Notes: generated by a model not told the origin, from the letters alone. A stretch of DNA of 64,000 bases from Haematococcus lacustris (GCA_030144725.1 JASKMD010000008.1:7584110-7648109), one strand, 5' to 3'; shown: positions 31,325 to 43,845, numbered from the stretch's first letter. Numbers and translations are program-made.

Positions 31325-34300
31325 GTGTGCGGAGCCTCAGTAGTGCAGAGCTTGATGACGATGAGCCTCGGCTGGTGAGAGTGGGGCAGGCAGGCAGGCC
31401 GCCACCTCCCAGCATGCCAGACACAAACGCACCCCTGGGCAGGTCTACCCATCTCACCATTCCCACACTGGTACTTGTCATGGTTTTGTCAGTGCCTGAT
31501 TGTGTGAGCAGAGCCAGTGCTGCCGACCTCACCTTCACCCTCTTACAGCGTCCACAGCACTGTGTACATACTGGTTGCTGAGACAAGGCGCTAGAACTGG
31601 GTCCCGGGCAGCGCTCCCTGGCCTGGCCTGATCGCGCTCACGCATGCTGTCTAGTTACACCGCCACTGCTGCTGAAGCTGGGTGCTGCTCTGCTCTGGCA
31701 GGCGTACGAGATGGTGCAAGGGCCCCTGGTGAGCGGGGAGGAGGAGGAGCCTGCCTAGGCCCTCAGTGCTGCGGAGGGTGAGCGACTGTCCATCCAGCCG
31801 GCTGCCCCTGCTGCTCCCCAGGCGCGCTGGACTAAGCGGGTGCCGGGCCAGGCGCCGCCCACTGCAGTGCTGGTGCATGGCATCCTGGGCAGACGACAGA
31901 ACATGCAGGTAGGCAGCCACCAGTGATATGTTGCACTAGGCAGCAGTCATGCTACATGCTGGTCATGGTGGCCCCAGGCGGGGAGAGGCCAGGCCATTTA
32001 GGGCCACCCAGGGGCACGGCATGCTGTGAGAGGTGGATGATGGTCTCCTACCCGCTTGCCCTTCATGGGCCCTGCTGACCCAGATTGGCCTGGGCACAGC
32101 AGCAACCAGCTTCTGTATGTGGGCATGTCGGCAATCACCGCATTGCGATAGTTGGCAGTCAGCTGCTGCAGCCAGGGCCCAGACAGCCTTACCAGGACCA
32201 GGTGCCACAGCCAGTGCTGACTGCAGGCACTGCCACCAGACTGCACAGCTGCAGGCACTGCCACCAGACTGCACAGCTGCAGGCACTGCCACCAGACTGC
32301 ACAGCTGCAGGCACTGCCACCAGACTGCACAGCTGCAGGCACTGCCACCAGACTGCACAGCTGCAGGCACTGCCACCAGACTGCACAGCTGCAGGCACTG
32401 CCACCAGACTGCAGCCGGAAGCAGCAGACTGCTCACAGACTGCGGCAGGTTGGGGCTAGGGTTGAGGGAGGAGCTGCCGCCTGGAGCAAGGCGTGCACCC
32501 ACCATTTACTGCAGCTAGGGCCAGAGCTGCTGCCATGCACACGGACTCTGGATGCGCCCTAGACTCAGTCAACGGGTACACGCTGCCAGTGTTCCATAGC
32601 TGTGACTGACTGCTTTTTTATGTAGGTTATTAGGTCGAGAAAAGGATGGAGTTATCAAAGCAGTCTGTTGTGAGCTGTTGTTGCCGCACCTGTGGATGCC
32701 CGCCTGCAGTCCTTTGCCCGGATGCTGGCCCAGGGCTTCCCCGCATGGCAGATTTTGCTGGTGGACATGAGGTGCCACGGAGAGAGCGCAGGCCTGGCCA
32801 ACAGGCCCGACGGGCCCCACACCGTGCACAGCGCTGCCAAGGACGTGAGTGGCCAGTAACTGTGTGGCCAGCAGCCCCTGCAGCCCTCACTGGGCCGCTG
32901 GAACCACAGGGGTGGCACCCGCCGGCTGTTGGCCACAGAGCTTAGGAGAATCCCAGCCAATGTGGCATGCAGCGCTACATTTGTCGGCTGGTAGGCTGCT
33001 CGACCGCCCACCCCTTCCAGGACTCCTGGACTCACCAGCCACAGCCCTAGCAGTGCTGGAGCCTCACAGCCTCTTCCGAAGCACAGCTGCGTCATGCAGA
33101 GGCTGCAGGGTGGCAGCAGATGCAGTGCCACTTGCAGCTTAGCAGGAGATGGCCTCCCATACCTGGAAGCCCTGGAACCAGGGAGATAGGATAGCATAGG
33201 GTGCAGGGAAGGGTGCAGAGCGGGATGCAGGGAGGTGCATGCAGGCTGACCTCACCTTCCTCCCCGTGGCGCCCTGCAGCCTGCTCAGCTCACATGGGTC
33301 ACCAGCACCGCACAGGATGCAGTGTCACATGCTGCCCAGCCGGCTGTGGCCTCATGCTTCAGATCTTGAAGCTTGACGGCCTGTGGGTGGGAGGCCCGGG
33401 GCACTTTGCTCCCACCCTCATCCCACCACCCCACCACTTGAGCGGTGCAGCAAGTCATGACCAGCAGAGGCAGAGCAGGACAGCAGCACCCTTCAACATC
33501 ATCACCATCACCTTGATCATCGTCATTGCATGGCATGGCATTTGCCAAAGAGGTATGTGGCAGACGCTGTTGTCCTGGCAGCCCAGGCCCATACACCTTG
33601 CCCTCAGAGGGCTGCGCAGGCCATTCAGGCCACAAGCACAGGGCCGGTGGCTGCTCTCCCGTGGTGTTGCCGTCCCGGGCCATTCACCTATCTGACCAGG
33701 GTTGGGGTTTGCAGTCGACAGGCCTGGCAGTAGCCTTGCCCTCGCCAGCCAAGCCCAGGATCCACCTGAGGGGGCAGGGCATGCCATCTGTGACCAAACG
33801 CACCGCTGCATGCGCAGGCTCCTAGGCTGCATAGCACACCCTGCTTCCTCCTCATATGGCACACATAAGCCAGCAGGCAGGGCCGTATCTGGCAGAGCTG
33901 GATAAATAGGGTTAGCGCTTTTGGTGGTCAGGCTGTATTGCTGGGCGCTGCAGATCCTGCTGCTGCTGCGGGAGCTCAAGCTGTTCCCGCATGTCCTCAT
34001 CGGGCACAGCTTTGGAGGCAAGGTGCGTGGCTGGCCAGCTAAGTATCAACCACAACCACCAACTGCCACCAGGCTTCATGTTAAGCAGCAACAGAAGGGG
34101 TGATGCAGATCACTTGGCTGGCATGAGCACAGGGGGTTGGCTGCTTGGCAGTTGGGCAGTTGGGCAGTTGGGCAGCGGCTGCTGTGACAGCTGTGTAGCA
34201 GTGCAGCAGTGGAGGGACGAGCAGCAGGTGCCGCAGCCAAGGCAGTGTGGTGCAGCACCAGGGGGCTGTTGCAGTGAGGCTGTTGCAGTGGGGCTGTTCC

Positions 34301-37164
34301 TCGTGTTGCAGGTGGTGATGAGCATGGTGGAGGTGTTTGGCACCTCACAGCTGCCTCGACCTCTTCAGGTGTGAGGCCAGGCTGGCTGCACACCACATGA
34401 CCCGTTGCCGGCAATGACAGGGCAAAGCTCCTGTAATGACAGGGCAAAGCTCCTGTAATGACAGGGCAAAGCTCCTGTAATGACAGGGTAAAGCAACCTG
34501 ATGCCATCACACTACATGCGGGGCTGCCCTTCCTGCATGGCTTAAAAGTTAGGGGTCTCCTTGTTGTCTCTCTTATGGCTTGTATTGACTCAAGTAAGGC
34601 TGCGGTGCTGCAAAGGGTTTCCAGGATGGTAGGCTGTTTTGGAAAGTTAAGGAGTGTCGAGGACAGGAGGGGGTTTAAGCTGACTGCCTTGTAGGCCTTT
34701 TCAACTGGTTGCCTGGTCAGCCTCCGCTGCCTGCCTGCTGCCTGCTGCACCGCCTAGTGTTTCCCTGTACTGCCATGTACTGCCTTGTACTGCACCTGGG
34801 GTAATCGGTGTGACCAGGTGTGGGCGCTGGACTCGCTGCCTGGGGAGGTACGGTCTGGAGAGGGGGATGGGCGTGACAACCCAGCCCAGCTCATCAAGCT
34901 CCTGAAGGCCTTGCCGCTACCCATCACCTCCCGCAATGACGTCATCAACTACCTTAGTCACAACGGTGGGCCAGTGCCAGCCACACCAGCTCAGCAGACA
35001 GGCAGCCAGGCCAGGCCATCAGGGCAACAGGTGAAAAGCAATCAACATGGGCAGGCTGGGAGCACCTCCCCTGTCCCTGCTGCAATCCATTTCCAGCCTG
35101 AGCCCAAAACCACAACCATGTCACTTCCCTACCCTGACCCAGCCGCCTCTGATGCTTGCCTCCTTTTCCTGATCTCCAGCTGGCCCATGCAGGCCGTCCA
35201 TGCCCATTGCCCCCTCACTGCCTACCAGGTGGCCCATGCAGGTTTCTCCATGCCTGTGGCCCGCTGGGCGGCCACGAACCTGAGGGAGCGAGGGCGCAGG
35301 GGCCCGGGGCTGGACTGGGTGTTGGACCTGGAGGGTATTGGGCAGATGTATGAGTGAGTGCCTTGAGAAGGGAGGGGGCAGGGGAGGGCAGAGAGGGAGC
35401 AGGAGGGAGGGGCGGGGGAGGAAGGGATGGGTAGGGAGGAAGGGAGGGGCACGGGAGGAGGGAGGGCAGGGGAGGAAGGGGAGGAAGGGAGGGGCTGGGG
35501 AGAAGGGGGAGCGAGGGAGCGGGAGGAAGGTGCAGGGAGCCGTCATGGCAAGCTGGTGGCACACGAGGCTGTGATGCATGCGTAGGGCTAGCTGGCATGG
35601 CATAACCAGGTTGGCAGCAACATAGCTAGCAGCCAAACATACCTGCTTCTAACAATATCGCTGGCCTTGCTGCAATACATCAACTAACAACTACATCAGG
35701 TTGGGCTCGGTTGATGCGGGCGTGGTGCACGCCAGGCCTGACAGCTCCGCCACACCCCAAACCACTCATTGCCTAGGGCGCCAACAGCCTGCACTGATAC
35801 CTGGGACAGGGGGGCCCACAGTGTGCTCTTGACGCCGGGAGTTGGTCCCTAAGGGTGGAGGCAGCTACTCAGGGCGGTGCCGCCCATAGCTACAGAGGGG
35901 GGTGTCAGTGAAGGGCGCATGTGCAGTTCAGCAGTGCACCCGTCCTTACTGGGCACTCCCCAGCAGCCGTGCCAGGCGTGTGGGTCAATGGTGTTGGCCA
36001 ACAGCAGCATCCCTGCACAATCAGCACTGCACACCCTCGCTGGTAGCAGACTGATGGTTCTACACAACGGGGGCACCACATGTGTCAAATGTGGCCGTGT
36101 AGCCATGTGGCATGTGTGTCACATGTGGCATGTAGCATGTGTGCCTACGAGCAGCCCTGCACACTGTGGGATTGTAGCCACGAGGTTCAGGTTGAGAGCA
36201 GAGGGCGCTGACTCAGCTTCTCTCACATTCACCAACCATGAACACCTTGATGAAGAAGAGGAGTGCAGGGTGAGGGGAGGGTGCGGGTGGTGGGGGTCCT
36301 TGATGGTCCTAGTGCTGAGCTGACGATGGGCCGCTAGGGTAGCCGTGGGTGGGTGGCCTGCTCCTCTAAACGTTATCTTGTGCTGCTCTGCATGCTGCTC
36401 CCAGCTCCTACACCCACACACCCCTGTGGAGCCTGCTGGAGCGTCCACCCAAGGGCCTGAAGCTGGACTTTGTCAAGGCCGAGCACTCCACCTTCAGGTC
36501 CAGCTGTCCCTAACCCACCCACACCCACACCATTCACTTCTCCTCATACTGCTGAAACCCTAACCCCAAGTAACTTCCATTCCCACTCCATGCCGTGTCA
36601 TAGCCCTAATGCCTACCCCCAACCTCCATACGTCCCTCCTGTATCTCTTGGCCCTGGACGCTTAGGTCCCCTCCCTCCCCTCCCTCCCCATCATGGCCTT
36701 AGTCCCTACCCCTAACCTCCATTCTTCCCCCCTGCATCTCTTAGCCCTACCTCCACTACTGCTGGCCCCGGACGCGTAGGTCCCCTCCCCTCCCCGTCCC
36801 TCTGCTCGCTTGGTCACCAATCCCACTGTGCTGGCCCTGTTCTCCTTGACCCCCTCCCCTTCCCTGTACTCACCCCTCCCTTCTCCATCGGTGTTCAAAG
36901 CTCAGCGCCAGCTTCAGCGGCCATGCTGCACCGCCTTCTTGACACCTGCTGTAGTGCTCATCCTGTGCTGGTGGTACTGGTGGATGCAGGTGGGGCGGTC
37001 CTGATGAGGCGCGCATCACCGCCCTGGGCCACCAGGTGCACTTGCTGCCGCGAGCCGGGCATTGGGTGCACACGGACAACCCCTGCGGCCTGTTCGATAT
37101 CCTGGCGCCCTCCTTCAACTGTGGCGTGGACCTCAGGCAGCAGCGGCAGGCGGGCAGGCAGTGA
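31325..37164 (+). CDS. ABHD11-like alpha/beta hydrolase, 5' end unresolved
   Basis: Exons are 31325-31374, 31702-31728, 31822-31908, 32710-32844, 33954-34022, 34312-34368, 34818-34965, 35242-35353, 36405-36497 and 36990-37164. All splice as GT-AG in phase, giving at least 316 residues. Motifs in order: LVHGILGRRQNMQ (oxyanion strand), LLVDMRCHGES, LIGHSFGGK (nucleophile Ser elbow), and AGHWVHTDNP (catalytic His). The acid residue was not assigned. The layout matches plant and algal ABHD11-type hydrolases, which act on esters in organelles; the substrate is unknown. Several junctions recreate family motifs (RLAYEMVQG, MYDSYTHTPLW). Introns are long and hold minisatellites and purine tracts. 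The N-terminus, which would show any transit peptide, is missing from my model. Confidence 0.88.
32221..32411 (+). repeat. 28-bp minisatellite, about 6.8 units
   Basis: Units starting ctgcaggcactgccaccaga repeat every 28 bp from 32221. The array lies in a hydrolase intron. Since 28 is not a multiple of three and no unit holds a stop, all frames read open, giving spurious long ORFs on both strands. Confidence 0.95.
34412..34498 (+). repeat. 22-bp tandem repeat, about four units
   Basis: Units of aatgacagggcaaagctcct plus two bases repeat in a hydrolase intron. The last unit carries a g-to-t change. Confidence 0.93.
35360..35545 (+). repeat. Polypurine G-rich tract in intron
   Basis: Almost 190 bp of A/G with many GGG and GGGG runs lie just after a donor site in the hydrolase gene. 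It could form G-quadruplex or triplex DNA or RNA. Confidence 0.85.
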
Positions 37165-37571
37165 GGGACAGGCACCTGGGTGGCGGCAGTGCGTAGTAGG
37201 TTCAGGTCAGGTGACCCGAGAATGGAGGCACGGTCATCAGCCCTTCAGAGTGAAGAAGACGGGGGCCAACCGCCAGTCGTCCATTAATACTTCAGAGGTA
37301 AGGTTCCAGGCCGATAAGCGAGGATCTCGCCCTTGAGCTGAGAGTGTGACCAGCAGGCTGTCACACAATGTGTTCCTCGTGATGTACAACAGCCGATTTG
37401 ACTCCCATTGTGTACAAGGTGCCAGACAAGGGCAGGGAGTGTCCAGGCCTGGGCCACAAGCGACCACTGGGTCACAAGTCGACCTTTAGGTACCTATACG
37501 ACTCGAATGTACGGCTCAAATCCCTAGTGAGGGACGAGGGGGCTGCAAGTGGCTAATTACCTGAAGGTCAA

Positions 37572-37625
37572 CACCTCGGCATGTCTTACATGGACGTCTC
37601 AACATGAGTGTGTGGTGATGCTGTG
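37572..37625 (+). repeat. Short copy of the dispersed gacatgtctt repeat
   Basis: The segment ggtcaacacctcggcatgtc and the 35 bp after it match the cores in 529-1050 and 22290-22757. Confidence 0.6.
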
Positions 37626-37865
37626 TGGAAGGGTGGCTGAGAGGAGTGGCCCCGCGTGCATTAGTGTTGGTGGGCGGGGCGGGTGTAGATTAATCCACTG
37701 TGTAAACAGGTCCTGATGCGTTCAAGGACGCATGCTAAACAGTCTCTTAGACTGAGATTCTCAGTCCTTGCTACCCACATGCGGGCAGTAACAGTATAAA
37801 TAGTTGTTGTTGTTACACTAAGGAGGCAGGGCTTGGGTGTATACAAGCCAACCCCCAAGGTAAAA

Positions 37866-37914
37866 GACTGAGAAAAGGACTGAGAAAAGGACTGGGAAAA
37901 GGACTGAGAAAAAA
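37866..37914 (+). repeat. 12-bp tandem repeat, gactgagaaaag
   Basis: Four units lie in a purine-rich run that continues to the assembly gap. A tataaatag sequence sits upstream at about 37796, but no gene follows before the gap. Confidence 0.9.
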
Positions 37915-38120
37915 CTAGGGAGGAAAACCTAGAAGAAGAGAAACCAGAGTGAAGGGTAAGGAGCTAAAGGAGAAGGGGGAGAGAAGAGTGGAAGGGTAAG
38001 GGAGCTAAAGGAGAAGGCGGAGAAACCTCGAGAAGCGAAGGAGCTAGAGACACAGAAGATTTGAACAAGGAGGGCTAGAAAGGTGGAGAGAGGAGGGAAA
38101 CACGTTAAGAGTCAGTGGGT

Positions 38121-38620
38121 NNNNNNNNNNNNNNNNNNNNNNNNNNNNNNNNNNNNNNNNNNNNNNNNNNNNNNNNNNNNNNNNNNNNNNNNNNNNNNNN
38201 NNNNNNNNNNNNNNNNNNNNNNNNNNNNNNNNNNNNNNNNNNNNNNNNNNNNNNNNNNNNNNNNNNNNNNNNNNNNNNNNNNNNNNNNNNNNNNNNNNNN
38301 NNNNNNNNNNNNNNNNNNNNNNNNNNNNNNNNNNNNNNNNNNNNNNNNNNNNNNNNNNNNNNNNNNNNNNNNNNNNNNNNNNNNNNNNNNNNNNNNNNNN
38401 NNNNNNNNNNNNNNNNNNNNNNNNNNNNNNNNNNNNNNNNNNNNNNNNNNNNNNNNNNNNNNNNNNNNNNNNNNNNNNNNNNNNNNNNNNNNNNNNNNNN
38501 NNNNNNNNNNNNNNNNNNNNNNNNNNNNNNNNNNNNNNNNNNNNNNNNNNNNNNNNNNNNNNNNNNNNNNNNNNNNNNNNNNNNNNNNNNNNNNNNNNNN
38601 NNNNNNNNNNNNNNNNNNNN
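38121..38620. other. Assembly gap (500 N)
   Basis: A run of exactly 500 N, a conventional placeholder length. Open frames across it are artefacts. Confidence 0.99.
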
Positions 38621-38699
38621 TCCCTCGCCCCATCTCCCACCACAGCCCGTGATGCTTTCATGCTCTCGTGCCTAGCGCTCACAGCCTGGCAGCCCCAAA

Positions 38700-38855
38700 C
38701 CCGTTAAGATTAGGGGCAGGGTTAGGGGCAGGGTAAGAGCTGGTAGGCGTAAACCCCTAACCCCCTGACTCAGCCTAACCCCCTGACCAAGCCTATCCCC
38801 CGGGGTCAAAGGGTTAGCGGGTAAGGGTTAGGACCCCGTCAACCCTAACCTGCCC
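38700..38855. repeat. Degenerate telomere-like CCCTAA/TTAGGG-type repeats
   Basis: Imperfect units such as cctaacccc, ttaggggcagg and gggtaagggttagg occur in both orientations over about 150 bp next to the gap. The canonical algal TTTTAGGG telomere array is not seen, so this is interstitial or chance-like rather than a chromosome end. A weaker patch is at about 19150-19185. Confidence 0.5.
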
Positions 38856-39782
38856 TACCCGGTGGCCAGCGCCACACCGGGAGGTGGATCCCTACCCAAG
38901 CTGCCGCCCCTACCAATGTCCCTATGAATTCCCAGGGGGGCGCTGCCTGCAGCCCTGCAATGCTGCGGGTTCAGTGCATGGCTCATGTCCACCTGCCTGG
39001 CTGTGTGGGTGGGGGGGAGCAGCAGCAGCCTTGCCCTTGCCAACCGCAGCAGGCTGGGTGGGGTCTGGGTCAGGCTGTGAGGCTGCTGGCTGAGCTGTCC
39101 GGCCGCGTGGGGGATGTGGCCGGGTCCTAGGTCGCCTACTGCCCATGCAGCTGGCCCCTTGCAGCCCATGAGCAGCCGCAGCAGCGGGTGGGGCCTTGCG
39201 TGGGGGCAGCACTGAGTATGTGGAAAAAGAAAGAAGCGTCTACTCAGGCGTTCACCGGCGTGCATTGAGGGAGGGATTGCCGCCTGGGCCCAGCCTCCTC
39301 CCACCAGGGGCAGAGCCAGGCCATGCACCACCGCAAGGTCTGACCCCCAGGCTGGGCATAGACTGCCTTCCTGGGAATAGCAGCCTGCCTGCACCCCTGC
39401 CTGCACCCGTGCCTGCATTCGTCGTGCCTCTCCATCATCAGCACAGTGTGCGGCCCCAAGGCCCCGTACTGGCTTGCTGCCAGGGCACAAGGTCTGGGTG
39501 TAGCAGCTGGTTCCACGCTTTCCTTCCTGGTGTTTTTGCACCTGTCCTCAAACACGCAGCTGGTGGCAGCTGGTGGCCGTTCCCTCTGGGGGCCTGCCAG
39601 CTCCTGAACTCGCTGGGGGCCATCCTCAGCTGTGCTCACCTGCTTGCTGCGCAACGTGCCAACACCAGCACCCCCAGCCCTACCCCACCCCCCTCCGCCA
39701 CCTTGCGCCAGGCCCACACCACCGCCTGGGACCCCCACCCCCAACCACTCCATATGCCGATGCCCTGGACACCCCCCACCCC

Positions 39783-39957
39783 CTTACCCAGCTGCGTGTG
39801 ACGCGCTGTCCAGCGGCCCTCCCCCCAGCGTGGCTTCCTTCACCCCGCCCAACCACCCAGCAGACCAGCCTCACAGCCTCGGTGGCAGGGGCGGGGTGAA
39901 GGAAGCCACGCTGGGGGGAGGGCCTGCTGGACAGCGCGCCACACGCAGCTGGGTAAG
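39783..39957. repeat. Long fold-back: 68-bp inverted arms, about 37-bp loop
   Basis: The left arm (39783-39850) and right arm (39888-39957) are reverse complements with only a few differences, each ending in the gctgcgtgtg / cacacgcagc motif. The arms carry no coding motif. Confidence 0.88.
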
Positions 39958-40074
39958 GGCCTCTGCAGCTTGCGGTGATACTTGCAGCTGGCCAAGGGCC
40001 CGTCCCTGACCACACCCTGGCATCCCGCATCCCAGCTGGCCTCAGCGGCCGCCAGGCCCCAACTGCCAATCACC

Positions 40075-40165
40075 CCAGAGTGGTGTGCCCTGGCGTCTTC
40101 AGCAGCTCATGCAGTCCCTTCTCGCCCATGGCCAGGAACCCGCCCCCAGACATTAACCTAGTCCC
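40075..40165 (-). other. Possible orphan exon
   Basis: The minus frame reads MSGGGFLAMGEKGLHELLKT, which looks protein-like compared with the surrounding low-complexity DNA. No family is recognised and no partner exon could be joined. Confidence 0.2.
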
Positions 40166-40868
40166 CGTGATGGTCGCAAGGGGGTGGGGCAGGGGGGTAG
40201 GGTGCTGAGGGCGCTCACTGAGGGCTGAGTGTGCCACTGCTCCATGTAGGTAGTGCGGTAGCGGCTACACCCACCAGGACCCACACCCCTTTCACCTCCC
40301 TTCCCCTCCTCCTCCTCCTCCTCCTCTCCCTCCTCCTCCTCCTCCCTCTCCTCATCCTCTCCCTTCCTCTTCCCCTCTCCTCCTCCTCATCCTCTCCCCT
40401 TCCCCTCCTTTCACCCCCTCCTAGCCTCCATCACCACCGCTCTGTCATTCTGCCACCACTCTGGTCACAGACAGGGGTGTAGCGAGAGGGCCAGCTACTC
40501 CCCACCTCCTCAGCTTTGCCTCCCTGCCCTGCCGGCCCTGTGCAGGGGAGGCCATAGCAGCAGCCCCACAGCCACCCAGCCCACTGCCCAGCTCCCAGCA
40601 GCGCTGCCACTCCAGCCTGGACGTGTCGGACCTGCCTGGCGCCAGACCTCGTGCAACCACACGCTGTCGTAAGGTGCTGGCAGAGGTGTGCAGCCCCCAC
40701 CCACCCCTCTCCACCTTGAACCCTCAACAGCACCTACCCGCACCTTCCTAGCCCCTACCCCACCTTCCGCCTGCATTGCCGCAGGCCCTCCCCCTGCTTG
40801 CCCGTTCCTGCTTCTGCCTGGCCAGCGCCCCTGCCGCTGCCCTCTTGGCTCCTGCCTGGCTGCAGGAG

Positions 40869-41036
40869 CATCACGACGCCTTCCTCTACGCGGATGTGGA
40901 CACGCGGCATGTGCACCCCCTGCGCCAGCGGCTGCTGCGGGAGGGCCGGCCAGCCAGGGAGGCGCCGGACACCCGCCCCCTGGGCCTGTGGGGCACATGC
41001 GGGGACTCCGGCCACATGCTGGCCAGCCGCAGGTGA
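40869..41036 (+). other. Possible orphan exon
   Basis: After a ctggctgcag acceptor-like site, the plus frame reads EHHDAFLYADVDTRHVHPLR and then a basic stretch, ending near a gtgac donor-like site. It is protein-like but I do not recognise it. The rest of 38860-41790 is Pro/Ala-rich low-complexity sequence with pyrimidine tracts (40280-40430) and no gene I can support. Confidence 0.25.
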
Positions 41037-43590
41037 CTCGCAGGCCTAGGGGAAGCAAGGCTGCCGCTGCTGCTGCTGCTGCCGTCGCCCATCAACATGC
41101 GCCCATCGTTGTCCTGCATGTCTGTCTGCCTGCCTGGGATAGGAAGGTTGCCTGGGATTGCCAGCTTGCTGGCCTGATTAGGCAATATACTAGGTACCTG
41201 GTGCCTCGGCAGGCAGCACAGGACCCACCATGCGTCGTGTGCACTGCGGCAGGGCGCCCACCAACCCGCTTGCGCCCGCCTACCAAATCCACGGCCGGCT
41301 CATTTCCGACGAGACATGCACAGGTCGAAGGGCGCTGGGCGGGACGCGGCGTCCCGCGGTGTCATAGGCGAGCACCGTGAGCAACAAAGGGAGTCTCGCC
41401 AACCGCCGTGGTCTGCTCCAGGGCGGAGCGGCTTGCCTTCTTGGACCATTGCTTTTCACGTCACTGTGCACTGATGCTGCGACAAATACATCGACACCAT
41501 GTCTAGAGATGGTCCGGTTGAGTAAAAGGTGGCGGGCCAGTTTGGGTGGCGGCTATGCGGCTAGTAGGGCTAACCCACCGCTGACTGTCATGAGTGGGTC
41601 ATGAGGATGTCACCGTAAATTCTGCGAGCAGCTGCTCTGTTGGGTTCTGAGGAACTCCAGGGAAACTCCCAAAGCCTGTTAATACAATCCTAACTTCAGG
41701 ATACATGTCTAAATCCAGGATACATGTCTCAATATACACTAATCCAATAATGCAAACAAACGAAACTAACAATTCCTAGTATTTGTGATGGCTTGACGAT
41801 GTTGTTTTCTATGGCTAAGAAAAAAAGACGAACCGTGCCTAGGCCAGTGCCGGAGGACCCGGACAGTGACATTGAGGACCGCGACGAGGCACTACAGCCG
41901 GACCTCACCGAGGCGCAGCAAAATAGAAAGGTTTCCGGAGAGGCCCGCGCTGCCCGCGATAGGGATAACACATACCACGCAAGAAAGGCCAAGTTAGCCC
42001 ACCTCATCGACCACCTCCCGCAAGAGCTTTGGGATGCCTACCTGGCCGACGCTGTGCAGCCACGAGTGGAGGCCATCAGCGAGCGTGGGGTGCTCGCCAG
42101 CCTGCTGTTGGGCTTACTCGTGCGCGGCTTGTTTACCATTCGCGTAGCCGACCCGCTGGGCCTGCACGACCTGCCCGTGTACACAGACATCCCAGTCTCC
42201 CAGGCAGCCATCCCGGACCTGAGCTGCAGGAACCTGTTCCTGCAGCTGTGCCGCGGCCCGCCCGGAAACGGCGCGAACACTCAGCCAAACGCGGCAGTGG
42301 CTGCCGTGCTGGCCGCGCACCCTGACCTCCGCGCCCGCCTCGCAGCAATCCCCCGCCACCTGTCTGACAGCAACATGGTGGACCACGTCGGCAAGCAGCT
42401 GGAGACAGCTTTCAGCAACATCCTCACTCTCCTCTTCGCTGGCAGGCTCAAGAAGTCTGTGTCCCTGGCTGGGGCAAAGGTCCTGGTGGGCACTGAGGAA
42501 CACCGGCGCAGATTTGGATTCTGGGGGGTGGGTGGTGGGCACCTGCCAGCCTGGTCAAAGCGGGAGTGCACCTATGTGCGCCGCATGGTGTGCGGCCTGG
42601 ACGTCAGCTGGCTGCTGGAGCAGGGTGGGGTGGTGCCGATTCCAGCCATGCAGGCTGAGGTGGCTTTGCAACGGGGCCTGCTGGGGCTTGAGGAGGGGGA
42701 GAGGGTGGATGACGACTGGGTGGAGGATCCAGTCAACCGGGGCCGGCTGCTGCGCCATGCGGTGCACACTACCAGAGAGATGGAGGCAGCCATGGCAGCC
42801 TGGCAGCTGGATATGGTGCCTTGGCAGCAGGCTGAGCTCACCAACCCAGGGCTGCTGCCAAGGCCCCCCCGCCCCCCCACACCCTATGCCCTCACCCCCA
42901 CCAGCAAGTGCCAGGCTCGGCATGTCTTCATAGACACCAAGGGCCTATACGGCATGATGCATGACGCCGGCATGCTGGGGGTGCTGACGGAGGAGGGGGT
43001 CACCTCCTTGAAGAAGTTCAGGAACGGTGCCCTACCTGACCCAGCGGTGCCGGGCAACTTCATTGCAGGTCCCAAAGACAGCCACGTGAGTGCTCCTTGC
43101 AGTTTGGTGCTAGCCAGTCCTCTGGTGCTCCGTCAGTTGCCATGTGTGCTGTCACATGCCTTGTGAGCCTGCAGTCAGCTGCCTGGTGCCTGCCTTGTGA
43201 GCCCACACAAGCTAATGAAGTGCCTTGGTATGTGCATATGGTGGCTACAGGTGGCCAACCGATGGGATGCATTGCTGCCTGACCCTCGCCGCCAGAAGCT
43301 CGCTAGCCCCAAGCACAACTTCGCGCAAATCGTGCACACCGATGGAGTCGCCATCAGCGTGATGTTCCTGCGGCCCAAGCCTGCAGCTCCACCCGCAGAG
43401 CTGCCGCGGATGGGCAGGGGCTTGGACGCAGTCAACCCACTGGCCCATCTTCACGCGGAGTGGCTTGGCGTGGACCCTGGCAAAACCAATATGGCCACTG
43501 TAGCGCACGAGGAGCACAGCGCTGCCGGCACAGTGGTGTCCGTGCGGCACTGGAAGCTTACAGCCGGTCAGTACTACCGGGACAGCGGCA

Positions 43591-43845
43591 TGTTGTGGGG
43601 AACAGGCCTAGGCCACCCGCAGCCGTCTCTGACCTAAGTGTGATGTAGTGTGAGACGGTGTACTTAAGCTGTGCCTTGGGCCTGCGATGGTGGGCATTGA
43701 CGTGCCCCCTTCGCAGGTATGGTGGTCGCTCTTGCAATGGCACATAGGGCATCCGACGTGGCAGCCATAGTGCACCGCTATGCATTTGTACTTGTTCTTA
43801 GATCGTGGACTCTTTTGTAATGGGCATTGACGTGCCCCCTTCGCA
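43591..43845 (+). repeat. 5' LTR of copia element
   Basis: 255 bp, starting TGTTGTGGGG and ending TTCGCA. It contains a direct repeat of gggcattgacgtgccccctt (43690s and 43820s). Confidence 0.95.

Noticed and set aside
32221..32411. CRISPR-like array of 28-bp repeats
   Set aside because: Repeats are directly head to tail with no spacers, and the window is clearly eukaryotic. It is a minisatellite. The 50-bp (16989) and 27-bp (7910) arrays were rejected for the same reason.
38044..38682. Open frames of about 170-210 codons over the gap
   Set aside because: They consist almost entirely of N, translated as X.
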